Assembly: GCF_011050055.1 (NCBI RefSeq)
Contig: NZ_DRGM01000076.1
Coordinates: 62,001 to 126,000 of the forward strand
Length of the DNA stretch: 64,000 bases
Direction of reading: 5' to 3'
From: Pseudoalteromonas prydzensis
GTDB lineage: Bacteria; Pseudomonadota; Gammaproteobacteria; Enterobacterales; Alteromonadaceae
Shown here piece by piece: positions 10,655 through 21,173 of this stretch (position 1 is the stretch's first letter; the number at the start of each line of letters is the position of its first letter). The notes under the pieces were generated by a model. It ran no database searches and was not told the origin of the DNA. It worked only from the letters and a program-made list of their open reading frames with translations. Made by a program: the position numbers and the translations under genes.

Positions 10655-12472
10655 TTAATTTGCTGTGCAATCACGCAGCGCCATTTTTGCAGACATATCA
10701 ATAATCAAGCACTGATCAGGCAGGGCATGATTAAGGTTATCGTAAATACTGAATGCTTGAGTTAGGGCTGATTTTAGCTGACAAATGTTTTTACCTTTAT
10801 TGTCGTTGCTAGCGGCGCACTTTGTATTGTTATTTAATAACTTAGCCATTGTTTGATAAGATTGCCGAGTTGATTGGGTAATATCAGTAAAGGCAAGTGA
10901 GCCAGCATTGCGCACTAAGTAAAAGTCAGTGATAAAATCGAATATGGTTTTCGTTTGTAAATCTTGCTGTTGGGCTTCAGTTAACTGCCCGTCACTGTTA
11001 AACAACACAATTGCATCTAATAAAGTCATATTTAGCACTTCATCACGCACGCTCTGCGGCCATTCACGGGGTATAAACCGCCACTTCGCCAATGCCTGTA
11101 GATGCAACTTACTGTAACTATGGTAATCCTTAGCCGTTAAAATGCGTTTATCCCATACTTGCTCAGGGTGATTTTTTATCAGGTAATCATGCTCTATTTG
11201 GTAAGCGCTAAATAATCTATCAAAATGAGGCACATCATCAATCGTGATGGTATCCACTTTTGCAAACTGTTTATCCAGCGTTACTAATTTATAAGCTGGC
11301 CGATACGCGGCAATAGAAGGTGCCTGAATATTAAATAGCGTGTTATGTTCAGTTTCTATCACTGAGGTGTCATTCATATGCATATGACCGCCAATATGCA
11401 GCTTTAAACCGGTTTCCGCTAACAACTTACGAGTATTAAGTTCAGGCTCACGCGCTAGCTGAAATGCCGACTCACCAAATAAGGATTTAATCGACTGCGT
11501 TTGACCGTCGTAAAACTCTCCCATCGGAAAATGACTAAACGCAATCAGGGTTTTATTTTCAGCTTTCGCGCGTTGCACCACTTGCGTGATCCAGCTTAAT
11601 AAAAACGGTTTTTCTGTCAGGACTTTGTTATAGCCCGCATTGCCCGAGCCTTGAAACTGTAATACGCCATTTTTAAGTGCTGGTATATACACATTAGCAT
11701 CAATGGCTAATAGCCAAAGCCCTGGGATCGGCTCAACTAAATAACTGCTATCGGGCACGGTTGAGCAGCGTGTTTTATCGTTCTCTGCACATTGCATATA
11801 ACTGCGCTCAGCAAGCGCTGCACCTTTGCCAAATGGCGTTTCCCATAAAATATCACGGCTATTTGGCATTAAACCAAACGGCGCCATTATTTCAACAATC
11901 TCTTTATAACCTGCGTGAGCGATTTTATCACTGCATATTAACCAGTGGTTTTCGCCAGATACATTCTCACAGTACGGATGATCGGTTGAGTAAATCCCTA
12001 CTTGCTGCCCTTGCGCACCTAAAAAGTCAGCTTTTCCCCCCGCACTTTTAAACGGTTTCACTGGATCATGATTACCAGGAATAGCAAAAAAGCGCATACC
12101 GTATTTTTTTGCGTAATTGTCTAAAATAACGTTTAAACCGTTTAAGTGTACTGGTTGGCCGTCATCGCTAAAATCCCCTGGCAGCGCCACGAGCTTGACG
12201 CCTTTGGCGGCAATATCATCTAAGGTGGCGATTAACGCAAAATAGTTTTCATTAAATAAGCGCGTAGAATGAATTTGCGCTTGCATGCTACGAATACTGA
12301 CGGGGGCAGTGCCTTTGATCAGCTCAATGCCTTTAAATCCAGCATCAGCAAAATCCCCATAAATATCATGAAAGTGAATGTCGGGCACAAAGGCAATTTT
12401 TGTATTGCTAGGAAGGGCGGCGTGTAGCAATGTACTGCTTAGAAAAATCAGCAGTGATAACAGTAACTTCAT
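10655..12472 (-). CDS. Secreted calcineurin-like metallophosphoesterase
   Basis: The 605-residue protein begins with a signal peptide (about residues 1-19). The five metallophosphoesterase signatures are present: DIHFHD (Asp31, His33), GDFSDDG (Asp100), GNHD (134-136), a central histidine (FSHFPMG) and GGHMHMND near residue 360. It should be a two-metal phosphomonoesterase or phosphodiesterase in the periplasm or outside the cell. The last 200 residues have no domain I recognise. It lies 75 bp after a TonB-dependent receptor on the same strand, with a hairpin between them. I infer that the receptor imports what this enzyme releases, or its phosphorylated precursor. Confidence 0.85.
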   Translation of the reverse strand: MKLLLSLLIFLSSTLLHAALPSNTKIAFVPDIHFHDIYGDFADAGFKGIELIKGTAPVSIRSMQAQIHSTRLFNENYFALIATLDDIAAKGVKLVALPGDFSDDGQPVHLNGLNVILDNYAKKYGMRFFAIPGNHDPVKPFKSAGGKADFLGAQGQQVGIYSTDHPYCENVSGENHWLICSDKIAHAGYKEIVEIMAPFGLMPNSRDILWETPFGKGAALAERSYMQCAENDKTRCSTVPDSSYLVEPIPGLWLLAIDANVYIPALKNGVLQFQGSGNAGYNKVLTEKPFLLSWITQVVQRAKAENKTLIAFSHFPMGEFYDGQTQSIKSLFGESAFQLAREPELNTRKLLAETGLKLHIGGHMHMNDTSVIETEHNTLFNIQAPSIAAYRPAYKLVTLDKQFAKVDTITIDDVPHFDRLFSAYQIEHDYLIKNHPEQVWDKRILTAKDYHSYSKLHLQALAKWRFIPREWPQSVRDEVLNMTLLDAIVLFNSDGQLTEAQQQDLQTKTIFDFITDFYLVRNAGSLAFTDITQSTRQSYQTMAKLLNNNTKCAASNDNKGKNICQLKSALTQAFSIYDNLNHALPDQCLIIDMSAKMALRDCTAN

Positions 12473-12507
12473 GTAAAATGTCCTGTGGTCAGCACTCTAA
12501 ATAACCA

Positions 12508-12534
12508 AAAACCGGAAGCGTAAAGCCTCCGGTT
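12508..12534 (-). terminator. Hairpin between receptor and phosphoesterase genes (attenuator or terminator)
   Basis: On the minus strand AACCGGA pairs with TCCGGTT, followed by T residues, in the gap between the TonB-dependent receptor stop and the phosphoesterase start. It may lower expression of the second gene relative to the first. Confidence 0.6.
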
Positions 12535-12547
12535 GTTGCATCAACAA

Positions 12548-15316
12548 TTAAAAGATAGCCCGAACACCTAACGCCATGCGTCGGCCTGAGAACTCATACA
12601 TAGTTGGAAAAGCGGGATCTAAAGTATAACCTTGGGTTGCTTCATCCGTAATATTGATCCCTTCTAATGTCACTTTAACAACATCATTTATATTGTACCC
12701 AAGCGATACATCCATTTGCCCATACGCATCACGATAAACGGGGTACATATCACGCTCAATGTACTCTACGTATTTGTCTTTGTAGTTATATGAAATGCGC
12801 GCATCAAAGCTGTCGTTTTCGTAATAAAAAGTCAGGTTGTAAGTTTCATCAGCAAGCCCTTCTGGAGGCGTAGGAATGCCTAGATCAGATGCCCCCGTTA
12901 ATGAGTTTTCTAATGTGGTGTAGTTGGCATTAATACCAAAACCTTCCAACATACGATGAAAACGAACAAACGGAATTTGTGCAATAAACTCGATACCACT
13001 AACATCATACGAGCCTTCAGCATTGACTTTTTGATAAACATCAAAGTCATAAACACCGTCAACACTGCCGTTATCGTTGTATTTAGTAACGCCTTCGACC
13101 ACACCGGTGAGTGATTCACGCACGACGCCTTCGATTTCTTTTTCAAAGTAAGAAACAGCTAATAAGCCACCTTCTGCTAAATACCATTCAAGGCCTACTT
13201 CCCATTGATCAGCATAAGTTGGTTGTAAGTCTGGATTACCATCGCGGTATTTAAATTCGTTTAAACTCACAGTGCGTTTATAAGCAATATCAGTCAGTGC
13301 AGGGCGCATAAGTGTTTCAGATGCTGCGGCACGAAGTACTAGGTCATCAGTAAGCTCAAGGGTAAAGTTAACACTCGGTAGTAAATCGCTGTAATTACCA
13401 TTTTTTGACACTGGCGCTGAAGTGTAATCAGTTGAGCCATCATCATTTTGCACTTGATGATAACCCGATGAATTTACATCGGTATCAATATAGCGCACGC
13501 CAGTGTTAAGGGTTGCCGGCATATCACCAATATCAAAGGCAAAATCAGCCATAGCGTAAATCGCCGTGGTTTTTTCTTCTACTTGGTAGTATTGATCTGG
13601 TGTAAAATCAACCACAAAGCCTGTATATCTAAGCTGCTCACGGGCATAGCTATTTGAGATTTGGCGCCAATCAGCCTTAGCAGACACCTCAGATAAATAC
13701 TCTCCCCCATGGACCAGATCTGCAATGCTGGTCAGCTCGCTGTCAGCCAATGTACGCGTGCCTACCCAAGACGTGTCACCTGCTGATGGACCCGTTGCTC
13801 GATTAGTGCCATAGTTACGCTGTTTTGATTTATCGGTATAACGTGCACCAAATTGCACTTTAGTTAGCGCGGGGAAAAACGTTAAGTTTAATTGACGAGA
13901 AAAGTCTAGCTGCGCGGCATATTTGTCATCTGAGATTGCCTCAAGATTGACTTCGTTATAGTCGAATAAATAAGCGTCTGGTGAGTTATACATATCGAAG
14001 GTGTTGGCATTATCACTTGGGATGGTCTCGGCACCTGTACTGGTATAACGCGAGCGGGTAGCTCGGTATGCAGTATGCTTTAAATTAGTTGTTTCTGTTG
14101 ATTTATCAGCACCACTGTAACCAACCAAACCATACACATCCCATTCACCGACTAACCAATCCATCGCAATACTGAGTTGTTGATAATCCGTATCGCTGCT
14201 GTGTTCTTTACTTAAAAACTCGTGTTGTGTAGCAGCGTAATCAACATCGGTCAAAACCGTTATACCGTAATCTGCAAGCGTTGTGTTGTCGTATTGGTTT
14301 ACTCGCTCAAGCGAACTAATACTGGATGCGGTGTATGCTGCTGCATCGTATTCGTCTTCATGATCATCAAAATTGCCCAGTAAGCCATCAAAAGTTAAGC
14401 TAAATTCACTACTGGGTTTATATTGTAATGATAACGTTGCGCCCCATTTTTCTTGCTCTGTTAGGTAGGCACGGTCGCCCACTTTATCTAAAAACACCAC
14501 GCGACTGGTTTCGTCACTATTGAAGCGATCGTCAATTGTAATGCCCGTGTCCCGCGCTAACACATCAGCAGCTTGATCTGACTGCCACTGCGATGAGCCT
14601 TTCTTTTCTAACCAACGTGAAAGCGGGCGAAAGTTAATTCCCGAGTTACTATCGGTGCGGTTAGTACGCTCAGAATAAGCAAGCGAGGCAAGGGCGCCCC
14701 AATCACCAAATGTGTCGCTGGCCAAAAAGGCAAACTTAGGATCTGTTTGTTCAGATATTTCGTTATACGCCCCTTCAACCGAGGCAACTAACTTACGGCC
14801 GTCGTAATCAAAAGGCCTTGCCGTGGTGATAGCGACCGAACCTGCAATTCCCCCTTCTTCATCCGCAGCGGTGGGCGATTTTTTTACCGTGACACTTTGA
14901 ATAATCTCCGAGGCAAAAATATCAAACTCAACATCGCGCCCGCCACTGCCCGATGCCGTAGCTAGGTTATTGATTGATACAAACGTAAACTCGCTCGGTA
15001 AACTACGCACATTCACCTTTTGCCCCAAACCTTTATTACGCTCAATCGTCACTCCAGGCATACGTTGCAGTGCTTCCGCTAAGTTTTGCTCAGGAAAGTC
15101 CGCGATATCAGACGCCACTATTGAATCAGAAAAACCAATATTTGCCCGTTTTAAGTCTATCGCTTGTTCTAAACTTTTAATGTAACTGCCTGTTACAACG
15201 ATTTGTTCCATCGCATGCTCTTCATTTTCAGTGTCTTGTGCGTAGCTTGGCGCAACAAATAATGCGCTCAATGCTAATGCTAACGGTGAGAATGGGAAAA
15301 TTCGCTTAGTCATCAT
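12548..15316 (-). CDS. TonB-dependent outer-membrane receptor (no N-terminal signalling domain)
   Basis: The 922-residue protein has a signal peptide (to about residue 26, ending SYAQ), a TonB box (MEQIVVTGSY, about 36-45), a plug domain (EALQRMPGVTIERN, FDIFASEIIQSVTVKKSPTA) and a long beta-barrel ending in an aromatic/hydrophobic strand (RRMALGVRAIF). The plug pattern is typical of the TonB receptors for sugars or other nutrients common in marine gammaproteobacteria. It lacks the STN domain of regulated siderophore receptors. It heads a unit with the secreted phosphoesterase and is divergent from a FecI-like sigma gene 217 bp away. The ligand is unknown; a phosphorylated compound is a reasonable guess from context. 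Confidence 0.9.
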   Translation of the reverse strand: MMTKRIFPFSPLALALSALFVAPSYAQDTENEEHAMEQIVVTGSYIKSLEQAIDLKRANIGFSDSIVASDIADFPEQNLAEALQRMPGVTIERNKGLGQKVNVRSLPSEFTFVSINNLATASGSGGRDVEFDIFASEIIQSVTVKKSPTAADEEGGIAGSVAITTARPFDYDGRKLVASVEGAYNEISEQTDPKFAFLASDTFGDWGALASLAYSERTNRTDSNSGINFRPLSRWLEKKGSSQWQSDQAADVLARDTGITIDDRFNSDETSRVVFLDKVGDRAYLTEQEKWGATLSLQYKPSSEFSLTFDGLLGNFDDHEDEYDAAAYTASSISSLERVNQYDNTTLADYGITVLTDVDYAATQHEFLSKEHSSDTDYQQLSIAMDWLVGEWDVYGLVGYSGADKSTETTNLKHTAYRATRSRYTSTGAETIPSDNANTFDMYNSPDAYLFDYNEVNLEAISDDKYAAQLDFSRQLNLTFFPALTKVQFGARYTDKSKQRNYGTNRATGPSAGDTSWVGTRTLADSELTSIADLVHGGEYLSEVSAKADWRQISNSYAREQLRYTGFVVDFTPDQYYQVEEKTTAIYAMADFAFDIGDMPATLNTGVRYIDTDVNSSGYHQVQNDDGSTDYTSAPVSKNGNYSDLLPSVNFTLELTDDLVLRAAASETLMRPALTDIAYKRTVSLNEFKYRDGNPDLQPTYADQWEVGLEWYLAEGGLLAVSYFEKEIEGVVRESLTGVVEGVTKYNDNGSVDGVYDFDVYQKVNAEGSYDVSGIEFIAQIPFVRFHRMLEGFGINANYTTLENSLTGASDLGIPTPPEGLADETYNLTFYYENDSFDARISYNYKDKYVEYIERDMYPVYRDAYGQMDVSLGYNINDVVKVTLEGINITDEATQGYTLDPAFPTMYEFSGRRMALGVRAIF

Positions 15317-15533
15317 GTTGGTCCTGTTGTATGTATTACGACTTTAAATTGATTTCGCTTCTAAGACGTGGCTGAAAATGGATAGGGGACGTATTTAATT
15401 GATGAAGTTTTTGTGTCGGTTTTACGACAGGGCGCTCATAAAAATGTCATTAAATGATCATAAAAGTAGTGTCACCTTTGCTCTAGTATGAGCGTCTATT
15501 AAAGAATCTAATGCTGTAGATATCGATATAACA

Positions 15534-16073
15534 ATGCCCCAAACTAAAACGCCTCTATCGCTTGTAAGTAAACAAGGTCAATCCCACAGACCACTAGTAA
15601 AATGCTTTATGGCGAATCAAGATGCGCTCAAAAACTTTTTCCGTCGGGCAGTGGGTGAGCAGGCCGATGCCGATGATTTATTTCAAAAGCTACTATTGAA
15701 AGCATTAAAAACTGACAGTACTGCTCATATTGATAATCCGCTCGCCTATGGCTACCGCATGGCACATCACTTGGTGGTTGATCATCACCGCGAGCAAAAT
15801 AAATTACCCGAAAGCCTAGAGCACGAGCCATTAAGCGCAGAGCTCTCCTTAGAGAACTTACTTGATCATGAGCAACGCTTACGTTTATACCAACAGGTAC
15901 TCACGCAAATGCCTGCGCTACGTCGTGATGTATTTATACGCCGGCGTTTGCATGGACACAGCCGCCGACACATCTCGCAAAGCTTAGGGTTATCGGAAGA
16001 AGCGGTTAAAAAGCATATTTCCCGTGCTATGGATATGCTCAAAGATGCAATCAGCACATTTATTGGTGACTAA
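15534..16073 (+). CDS. ECF RNA polymerase sigma factor, FecI-like
   Basis: The 179-residue protein has sigma region 2 (ADADDLFQKLLLKALK, about residues 42-57) and sigma region 4 with its helix-turn-helix (HISQSLGLSEEAVKKHISRAM, about 150-170). It should direct transcription in response to an outer-membrane signal. Downstream lie a FecR-like anti-sigma gene (61 bp) and a TonB receptor with a signalling domain, the standard FecIRA order. The ATG at 15534 leaves about 25 extra residues before the core; a start at 15609 is less likely because it would trim region 2. Confidence 0.87.
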   Translation: MPQTKTPLSLVSKQGQSHRPLVKCFMANQDALKNFFRRAVGEQADADDLFQKLLLKALKTDSTAHIDNPLAYGYRMAHHLVVDHHREQNKLPESLEHEPLSAELSLENLLDHEQRLRLYQQVLTQMPALRRDVFIRRRLHGHSRRHISQSLGLSEEAVKKHISRAMDMLKDAISTFIGD

Positions 16074-16133
16074 TTGTCCCCTTAGTGAACGTTTACTCGT
16101 TATATTAGTAATACAGATAGATAGAGAAATAAC

Positions 16134-17009
16134 ATGGTCCCCTCATGCAAACATGACGATGAAAATAATGAGCCACTCAAACACGCTATTTGGCAAGACA
16201 CGGCACTTACCGAAGCATTACAAAAGCTAGATGCACAAGCCAAAGCAACGGCACCTGAACAACTAAAAGCAAAGCGCCATAGTCACTTTTGGTTGTGGGG
16301 CAGTGCGCTTGCGGCGAGCGTTATTATGGCGGTGATAGGGGGGATACAATTAACCCCAGAGCTTCCCCCTGCGAAAACAAATTTCGCTGCTGCACAGCAA
16401 TTTACTGCCAGCCAAGCCACCGATATTACGTTATCGGATGGCTCTGATGTTGCGTTAAACACACACACTAATTTGCAATTTAATGAAACCGACAAAGCCA
16501 GACAAGCTACGCTGAGTAAGGGCGAAGCTTATTTTAGCGTAAAACGCGATGAACAAAGGCCATTTACCATCAATACTGGCAACGCCACTATTCGTGTTTT
16601 AGGCACCGCCTTTAATGTCGATAAAACGCTGCGCGAAACAGTCATTGATGTCTTTCATGGCAAAGTCGCGGTAACCAGCAAAGATAACGCAAAACCGGTG
16701 GAATTAGTCAAAGGGCAACGTGCTCGCGTACATGATAAGCAAATTGTTGTCAGTACGTTTAAAGCACAGCAGCCTGATTGGCAACTCGGCTGGCTTGATT
16801 TAGACAATGTGACCATTAACGATGCTATCTTTCAACTTAATCGCTATAGCGACAAACCATTGGTATTGAGTAATGTGGATGCGAGTTTACGCGTCAGCGG
16901 GCGCTTTAAAACCGCCGATGTCATCGGCGCAGCCTCTTTGATAGCGCAATTAAATCAGCTTGCAGTGAATAACTTTGCCGATAGTGTTGTACTGTCGCCA
17001 ATAGACTAA
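16134..17009 (+). CDS. FecR-like anti-sigma / transmembrane signal transducer
   Basis: The 291-residue protein has a cytoplasmic N-terminal segment, one membrane helix at about residues 49-70 (HFWLWGSALAASVIMAVIGG) and a periplasmic FecR domain (DITLSDGSDVALNTHTNLQF; FTINTGNATIRVLGTAFNV). The C-terminal part (WQLGWLDLDNVTINDAIFQL...LVLSNVD) resembles the STN-binding region. FecR proteins hold the sigma factor until the receptor's signalling domain contacts their periplasmic part. It sits between sigma and receptor genes, as expected. Confidence 0.87.
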   Translation: MVPSCKHDDENNEPLKHAIWQDTALTEALQKLDAQAKATAPEQLKAKRHSHFWLWGSALAASVIMAVIGGIQLTPELPPAKTNFAAAQQFTASQATDITLSDGSDVALNTHTNLQFNETDKARQATLSKGEAYFSVKRDEQRPFTINTGNATIRVLGTAFNVDKTLRETVIDVFHGKVAVTSKDNAKPVELVKGQRARVHDKQIVVSTFKAQQPDWQLGWLDLDNVTINDAIFQLNRYSDKPLVLSNVDASLRVSGRFKTADVIGAASLIAQLNQLAVNNFADSVVLSPID

Positions 17010-17105
17010 TTTAATTATATATTTCTAAGTAATAGGTACTGTCATAAATTGTTCATTTATATTCTGCACACTGTAGTTTTAATGAAGTAAAAAGGTCGTT
17101 GATAA

Positions 17106-19961
17106 ATGTTACGTATAAGCAGTTTTTTATGTGTAGCATTATCGAGCTTTTGTATTACAGCGCATGCTGCAACGGCCAGTTTAATAGAGCAATTAAGCGA
17201 ACTTTCTAAGCAGTTCTCCACTGCGTTGATATACGACAGCTCATTGCTTGAAAGCTTAACCGTTGAGACAAGTGCAGTAACAACGCTTGAACAAACCCTA
17301 AATTTATGGCTTGCCCCTCATCAATTAAGCTGGCAAAAAACGGCGGCTGGCATTGTTATTTTTAAAACCAGCACGCCAACTCAAACAACAGCTAAAACTA
17401 ACAATGCCAAAATATTGGAAGAAGTCACAGTAACAGGGCAATTACCGACAACAACCTCAACACACGCATATAACACTAATTACCAACACGCTGTTAATTA
17501 CGCCCAACACGTTAAAAGTGAGTACACTGGCGAGAGCGAAATTGCCATAGGTGCTATGCTCACTCAGCTACCGGCAGAAAACCTAGCTGAAGCACTGCAA
17601 GCCATTCCTGGGGTAAGTATTACCCGCGATCGCGGTGAAGCACTTAATATCAATGCCATGGGGTTAGGGGCTGAGTATCAGCTAACGCTCTTTAACGGTC
17701 ACCGCCTGGCAAACACCGAAAACGTCCGTAACTCCAATCAATACGGCCAACAGCACCGTTTTGATATATTTAGCGCTGGTTTGTTCTCAAATATCGCCGT
17801 TTATAAAACCACTGAGCCAAGCCTACCCAGCGGGGCAATCGGCGCTACCGTCAATTTACTCAGTGATGATCCGCTCGCTTATCAAGAAAATAACCTACAA
17901 GTAATGCTCACAGCCGCCGCGCTTGAAGATGCAGGTAATTTTCAGCCAAGCTTTGGGCTTACCGCCAATGCTAAAAGCGCAGACGGTGATCTGGGTGTAA
18001 TTGTAAAAATGAATTACGAAAACCGGCTGCAACGGCAATTTCAGTTTGAAACTTGGCATTGGGGCGACAATAACGGGGCACCCATCGCCTATCAATGGCC
18101 TGACATTAACGATAACACCTTAGTGCCAACAGATGGCTTAGCGTTGACCATAGAAAACGAAGACCGTACCCGCGCAACGTATTATGGCGCTTTAGCGTGG
18201 CAAGCCACAGAGCGTTTAAATATCAATACTCTGTGGTTTAGATCCGATACTGATTTTTCGTTTGATGAGCACCGCCTGTCGATTAATCCACAAAGTCAGT
18301 CGGCTCAAGCCCGCGTGGCTAATAATAAAAACAGCTTAAATCAGTTGGTATTTAGCGAAGTAAATGCCAAAACCAGTCGAGAAGAGTCCAACTTATATTA
18401 CGCTAACCAAACCATCCAGATTGATGGCAACTGGCAACCAAGCCAACATGTACCTTTAACACTTTCTCCTTTTTACAGTCGCAGTACAGCAAACAGCCAT
18501 ACGCAAAAGCCAATCTCTCGCGTCCATACTGTACTTTCGCCTATGCAAGCATTTGTTGCATTACACAATACCGCTGTAGATGACTTTAGCTTTACCAGCA
18601 ATTTAGGGTTAGTAAGTAGCTACTCACATATTAGCCAAATGAGTAAGCGCACTATCAATGTGCTTAACCAAGTGGATGAATGGGGCCTTGATAGCAGTTG
18701 GAATAGTGCAACCCATTGGGGCTTACAACAACTAAAATTTGGTTATTTACATTCAACACAAGACTATAATTACACTCGCCAAGATGTGAGTTTAGAGTCT
18801 TCATCATTGCAAGCATTACCTAATTTAGATGGTCGTTGGCTTGAACCAATGCCTCATCGTTTTTCAGCAGGATTCATGAACTCAGATGTGCAGCCTTGGT
18901 TGATCCCAAAAAGCGATCTATTTCAGCTGTATGATATTGATTTGCCCTTTACTGATGTAAGCGCTAATGATCGCCTCAATAGCTACAAAGTGAAGTTTAC
19001 ATCGCAAGAAGGGTATCTGTCTTCGCGATGGCAATTAGCGCAGTTTGCGTTAAACGCAGGCCTACGTTACAGCGATACACTGAGTCAAACGCAAGGCACG
19101 CAGCTAACCAGCCAAACAGAATTAGCAGCAATAACGAATCGTCGCAATGACCGCGCTTGGTTTCCGTCACTTCATATTAAATGGCAACCTTCGCAATATT
19201 GGCAATGGCGGGCGGGCTATAACCGCTCTTTAAATCGGCCTAATTACTCTGATTTAAACCCGAAACTGCATGTAAACTCTGGCGGCTTACCTTATGCTGA
19301 ACTTGGTAACCCCAATTTGCAGTCCGTTATCGCTGATACCAGCACTTTGTCTGTCACTTGGTTACAAGATGATATAAGCACTCAGTTGCTTGGTTTTAAT
19401 CACCATATGGATAACTTCATTGTCAAACAAAGCAAAACCGTTAACTACCTAGGCCAGCCCTATAACTCAATACAACGCAGCAACAATGGCAAAGCCAATA
19501 TAACTGGGCTGCAAGCAAGTACACAGTGGCAATTACCATTTTACAGCGCATGGTCTTTACAAAATCAATTATCGGCAAGCTTAACCCATATAATCAACGC
19601 AGCAGTAACAACGCCTAGCGAAGACGCTTTTGATGTTGAAGGGGTCTCCGATTGGACCGCAAACCTGCGCTTTTTAGTAAGCGAGGACCAATGGCAAGCC
19701 GCATTTAATATCAACTATCGCAGCGAGTTTCTTGAACAACGCGATATTAGCAACAACGCCGATACCTATGTTGCAGCCTACACCAGCACGGACTTAAGCT
19801 TCAGCTGGTTTTATTCAGCCAATGTTAGCCTGCGTTTAGATATATTTAATGCCACCGATGAGCCTCTTATTCGCACCGCTAAAAGCGACGATGCTAGTTC
19901 ATTAATGAAAGCAGAAGAATTTGGCCGTCGCTTTGTTGTTAGCCTGTTATTGAAGATATAA
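17106..19961 (+). CDS. TonB-dependent receptor with N-terminal STN signalling domain
   Basis: The 951-residue protein has a signal peptide (about 1-21), then a secretin/TonB short N-terminal (STN) domain at about 25-88 (IEQLSELSKQFSTALIYDSS; LAPHQLSWQKTAAGIVIF). A TonB box follows (EEVTVTG, about 105-111), then a plug (EALQAIPGVSITRDRGE) and a barrel to the C-terminus. The STN domain passes ligand binding to FecR-type proteins, so this receptor is the sensor of the sigma/anti-sigma pair just upstream. The ligand is not identifiable; its plug resembles non-siderophore nutrient receptors. Confidence 0.9.
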   Translation: MLRISSFLCVALSSFCITAHAATASLIEQLSELSKQFSTALIYDSSLLESLTVETSAVTTLEQTLNLWLAPHQLSWQKTAAGIVIFKTSTPTQTTAKTNNAKILEEVTVTGQLPTTTSTHAYNTNYQHAVNYAQHVKSEYTGESEIAIGAMLTQLPAENLAEALQAIPGVSITRDRGEALNINAMGLGAEYQLTLFNGHRLANTENVRNSNQYGQQHRFDIFSAGLFSNIAVYKTTEPSLPSGAIGATVNLLSDDPLAYQENNLQVMLTAAALEDAGNFQPSFGLTANAKSADGDLGVIVKMNYENRLQRQFQFETWHWGDNNGAPIAYQWPDINDNTLVPTDGLALTIENEDRTRATYYGALAWQATERLNINTLWFRSDTDFSFDEHRLSINPQSQSAQARVANNKNSLNQLVFSEVNAKTSREESNLYYANQTIQIDGNWQPSQHVPLTLSPFYSRSTANSHTQKPISRVHTVLSPMQAFVALHNTAVDDFSFTSNLGLVSSYSHISQMSKRTINVLNQVDEWGLDSSWNSATHWGLQQLKFGYLHSTQDYNYTRQDVSLESSSLQALPNLDGRWLEPMPHRFSAGFMNSDVQPWLIPKSDLFQLYDIDLPFTDVSANDRLNSYKVKFTSQEGYLSSRWQLAQFALNAGLRYSDTLSQTQGTQLTSQTELAAITNRRNDRAWFPSLHIKWQPSQYWQWRAGYNRSLNRPNYSDLNPKLHVNSGGLPYAELGNPNLQSVIADTSTLSVTWLQDDISTQLLGFNHHMDNFIVKQSKTVNYLGQPYNSIQRSNNGKANITGLQASTQWQLPFYSAWSLQNQLSASLTHIINAAVTTPSEDAFDVEGVSDWTANLRFLVSEDQWQAAFNINYRSEFLEQRDISNNADTYVAAYTSTDLSFSWFYSANVSLRLDIFNATDEPLIRTAKSDDASSLMKAEEFGRRFVVSLLLKI

Positions 19962-20051
19962 ATACCATCAGGTTTGTGCGCGTAAAATAACGCGCCACAA
20001 ACCTAACACTTTTTATTTAAACCACTTCGCTCGGCGCATTACAGCCAAAAG

Positions 20052-20729
20052 TTATATACGGTACTGTTTATTAAATGCATTTAAACCGCTTGCGGTAAAT
20101 TGAATGGCTCTGGAATCTAAATCTTGATGTGCCCATTGGCGTTTTAATGCGTCGTTTAAAATCCATTTCCCAATACTTCCAGCAAGGTGAGTGCGCCTTT
20201 CACTCCAATCTAAACACGCTTTGCATAGCGGTCGTCGGCTTTTATTTAAAACCTCAAAATCGATGCCTAACTGACTCAAGGAGCGATGTCCTTGCGCTGT
20301 GAGTACAAGTTCTTCCGAACCACGCTCTAATATCCAACCTTCACGCACTAAAGCATCAAAAAGTTTAACGCCTAACTCTCCCGCTAAGTGATCATAACAA
20401 ATACGCGCTTTTCTTAATCTTTCATTACTTGGCCCGGTAACAACCTTAGGGCTTGATATGCTCGCACTAACATTGAGCATATGCTCAATTAACTCCGCAA
20501 TCTGACGATTTTTTAACTGAAAATATTTATGCCGCCCTTGTTTTCTAACAATTAATAATTCGCCATCGAGCAATTTATTTAAATGACTACTTGCTGTTTG
20601 CGGTGTTATATCGGCTTCAAGTGACAATTCGGTCGCGGTAAGCGCCTTGCCAGCCATTAAAGCGGTAAGCATTCTGGAGCGAGCAGTATCTCCGATCAGG
20701 TTTGCGATATAAGCAATATTAGGTTCCAT
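20052..20729 (-). CDS. ArsR-type winged-helix transcriptional regulator
   Basis: From the ATG at 20729 the protein has 225 residues. The N-terminal winged helix is clear ([58 protein letters not shown]). The long C-terminal extension ([24 protein letters not shown]) contains two cysteines and recurs in one ArsR subgroup. A longer frame to 20768 exists, but the ATG at 20729 has GGAAAA upstream and begins at the natural domain edge. It is divergent from the NIPSNAP/ABM gene pair and probably controls it. Confidence 0.85.
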   Translation of the reverse strand: MEPNIAYIANLIGDTARSRMLTALMAGKALTATELSLEADITPQTASSHLNKLLDGELLIVRKQGRHKYFQLKNRQIAELIEHMLNVSASISSPKVVTGPSNERLRKARICYDHLAGELGVKLFDALVREGWILERGSEELVLTAQGHRSLSQLGIDFEVLNKSRRPLCKACLDWSERRTHLAGSIGKWILNDALKRQWAHQDLDSRAIQFTASGLNAFNKQYRI

Positions 20730-20816
20730 GACAACTTTTCCATAGTTCGAGCAACATCGAAGCATCAATATTTGAGCCTAGTAGACTGCCGAAAAACTAA
20801 AAAAGAGGCAACTACT

Positions 20817-21173
20817 TTGAAAATTACTTGTTTTATTGAATACCGTATTGATCCCTTTAAGTTAGAGCTATTTCAACAATACGCTGAAAACTGGGGAAAA
20901 ATTATTCCACAATGTGGTGGCGATCTACTCGGCTATTTTATACCCCATGAAGGAACCAATAATATCGCTGTTGGGCTGATTAGTTTTAACTCTCTGGCTG
21001 ATTACGAACGATACAGAGCAAAGCTTCGTCAATCAGAGTTAGGCGCAGCCAACTTTCAGTTTGCCAAAACTAACAAATTTATCATCGCTGAAAAAAGGAC
21101 ATTTTTACAAGCTGTTGCTTCCACATACAAACAAGAGCCAGAAGGAGAACAACATGTTAGCTGTAATATTTGA
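20817..21173 (+). CDS. NIPSNAP-family protein
   Basis: The product is about 118 residues, a dimeric alpha/beta-barrel domain of the NIPSNAP type ([39 protein letters not shown]). The likely start is the TTG at 20817, seven bases past AAAAGAGG; an earlier TTG at 20772 has no ribosome site. It overlaps the next gene by 20 bases, so the two are cotranslated. The role in bacteria is undefined; these domains often bind small aromatic compounds. Confidence 0.75.
   Translation: MKITCFIEYRIDPFKLELFQQYAENWGKIIPQCGGDLLGYFIPHEGTNNIAVGLISFNSLADYERYRAKLRQSELGAANFQFAKTNKFIIAEKRTFLQAVASTYKQEPEGEQHVSCNI

Noticed and set aside
20772-20816. Upstream TTG start for the NIPSNAP gene
   Set aside because: No ribosome site precedes it, while the TTG at 20817 has AAAAGAGG at the proper distance.
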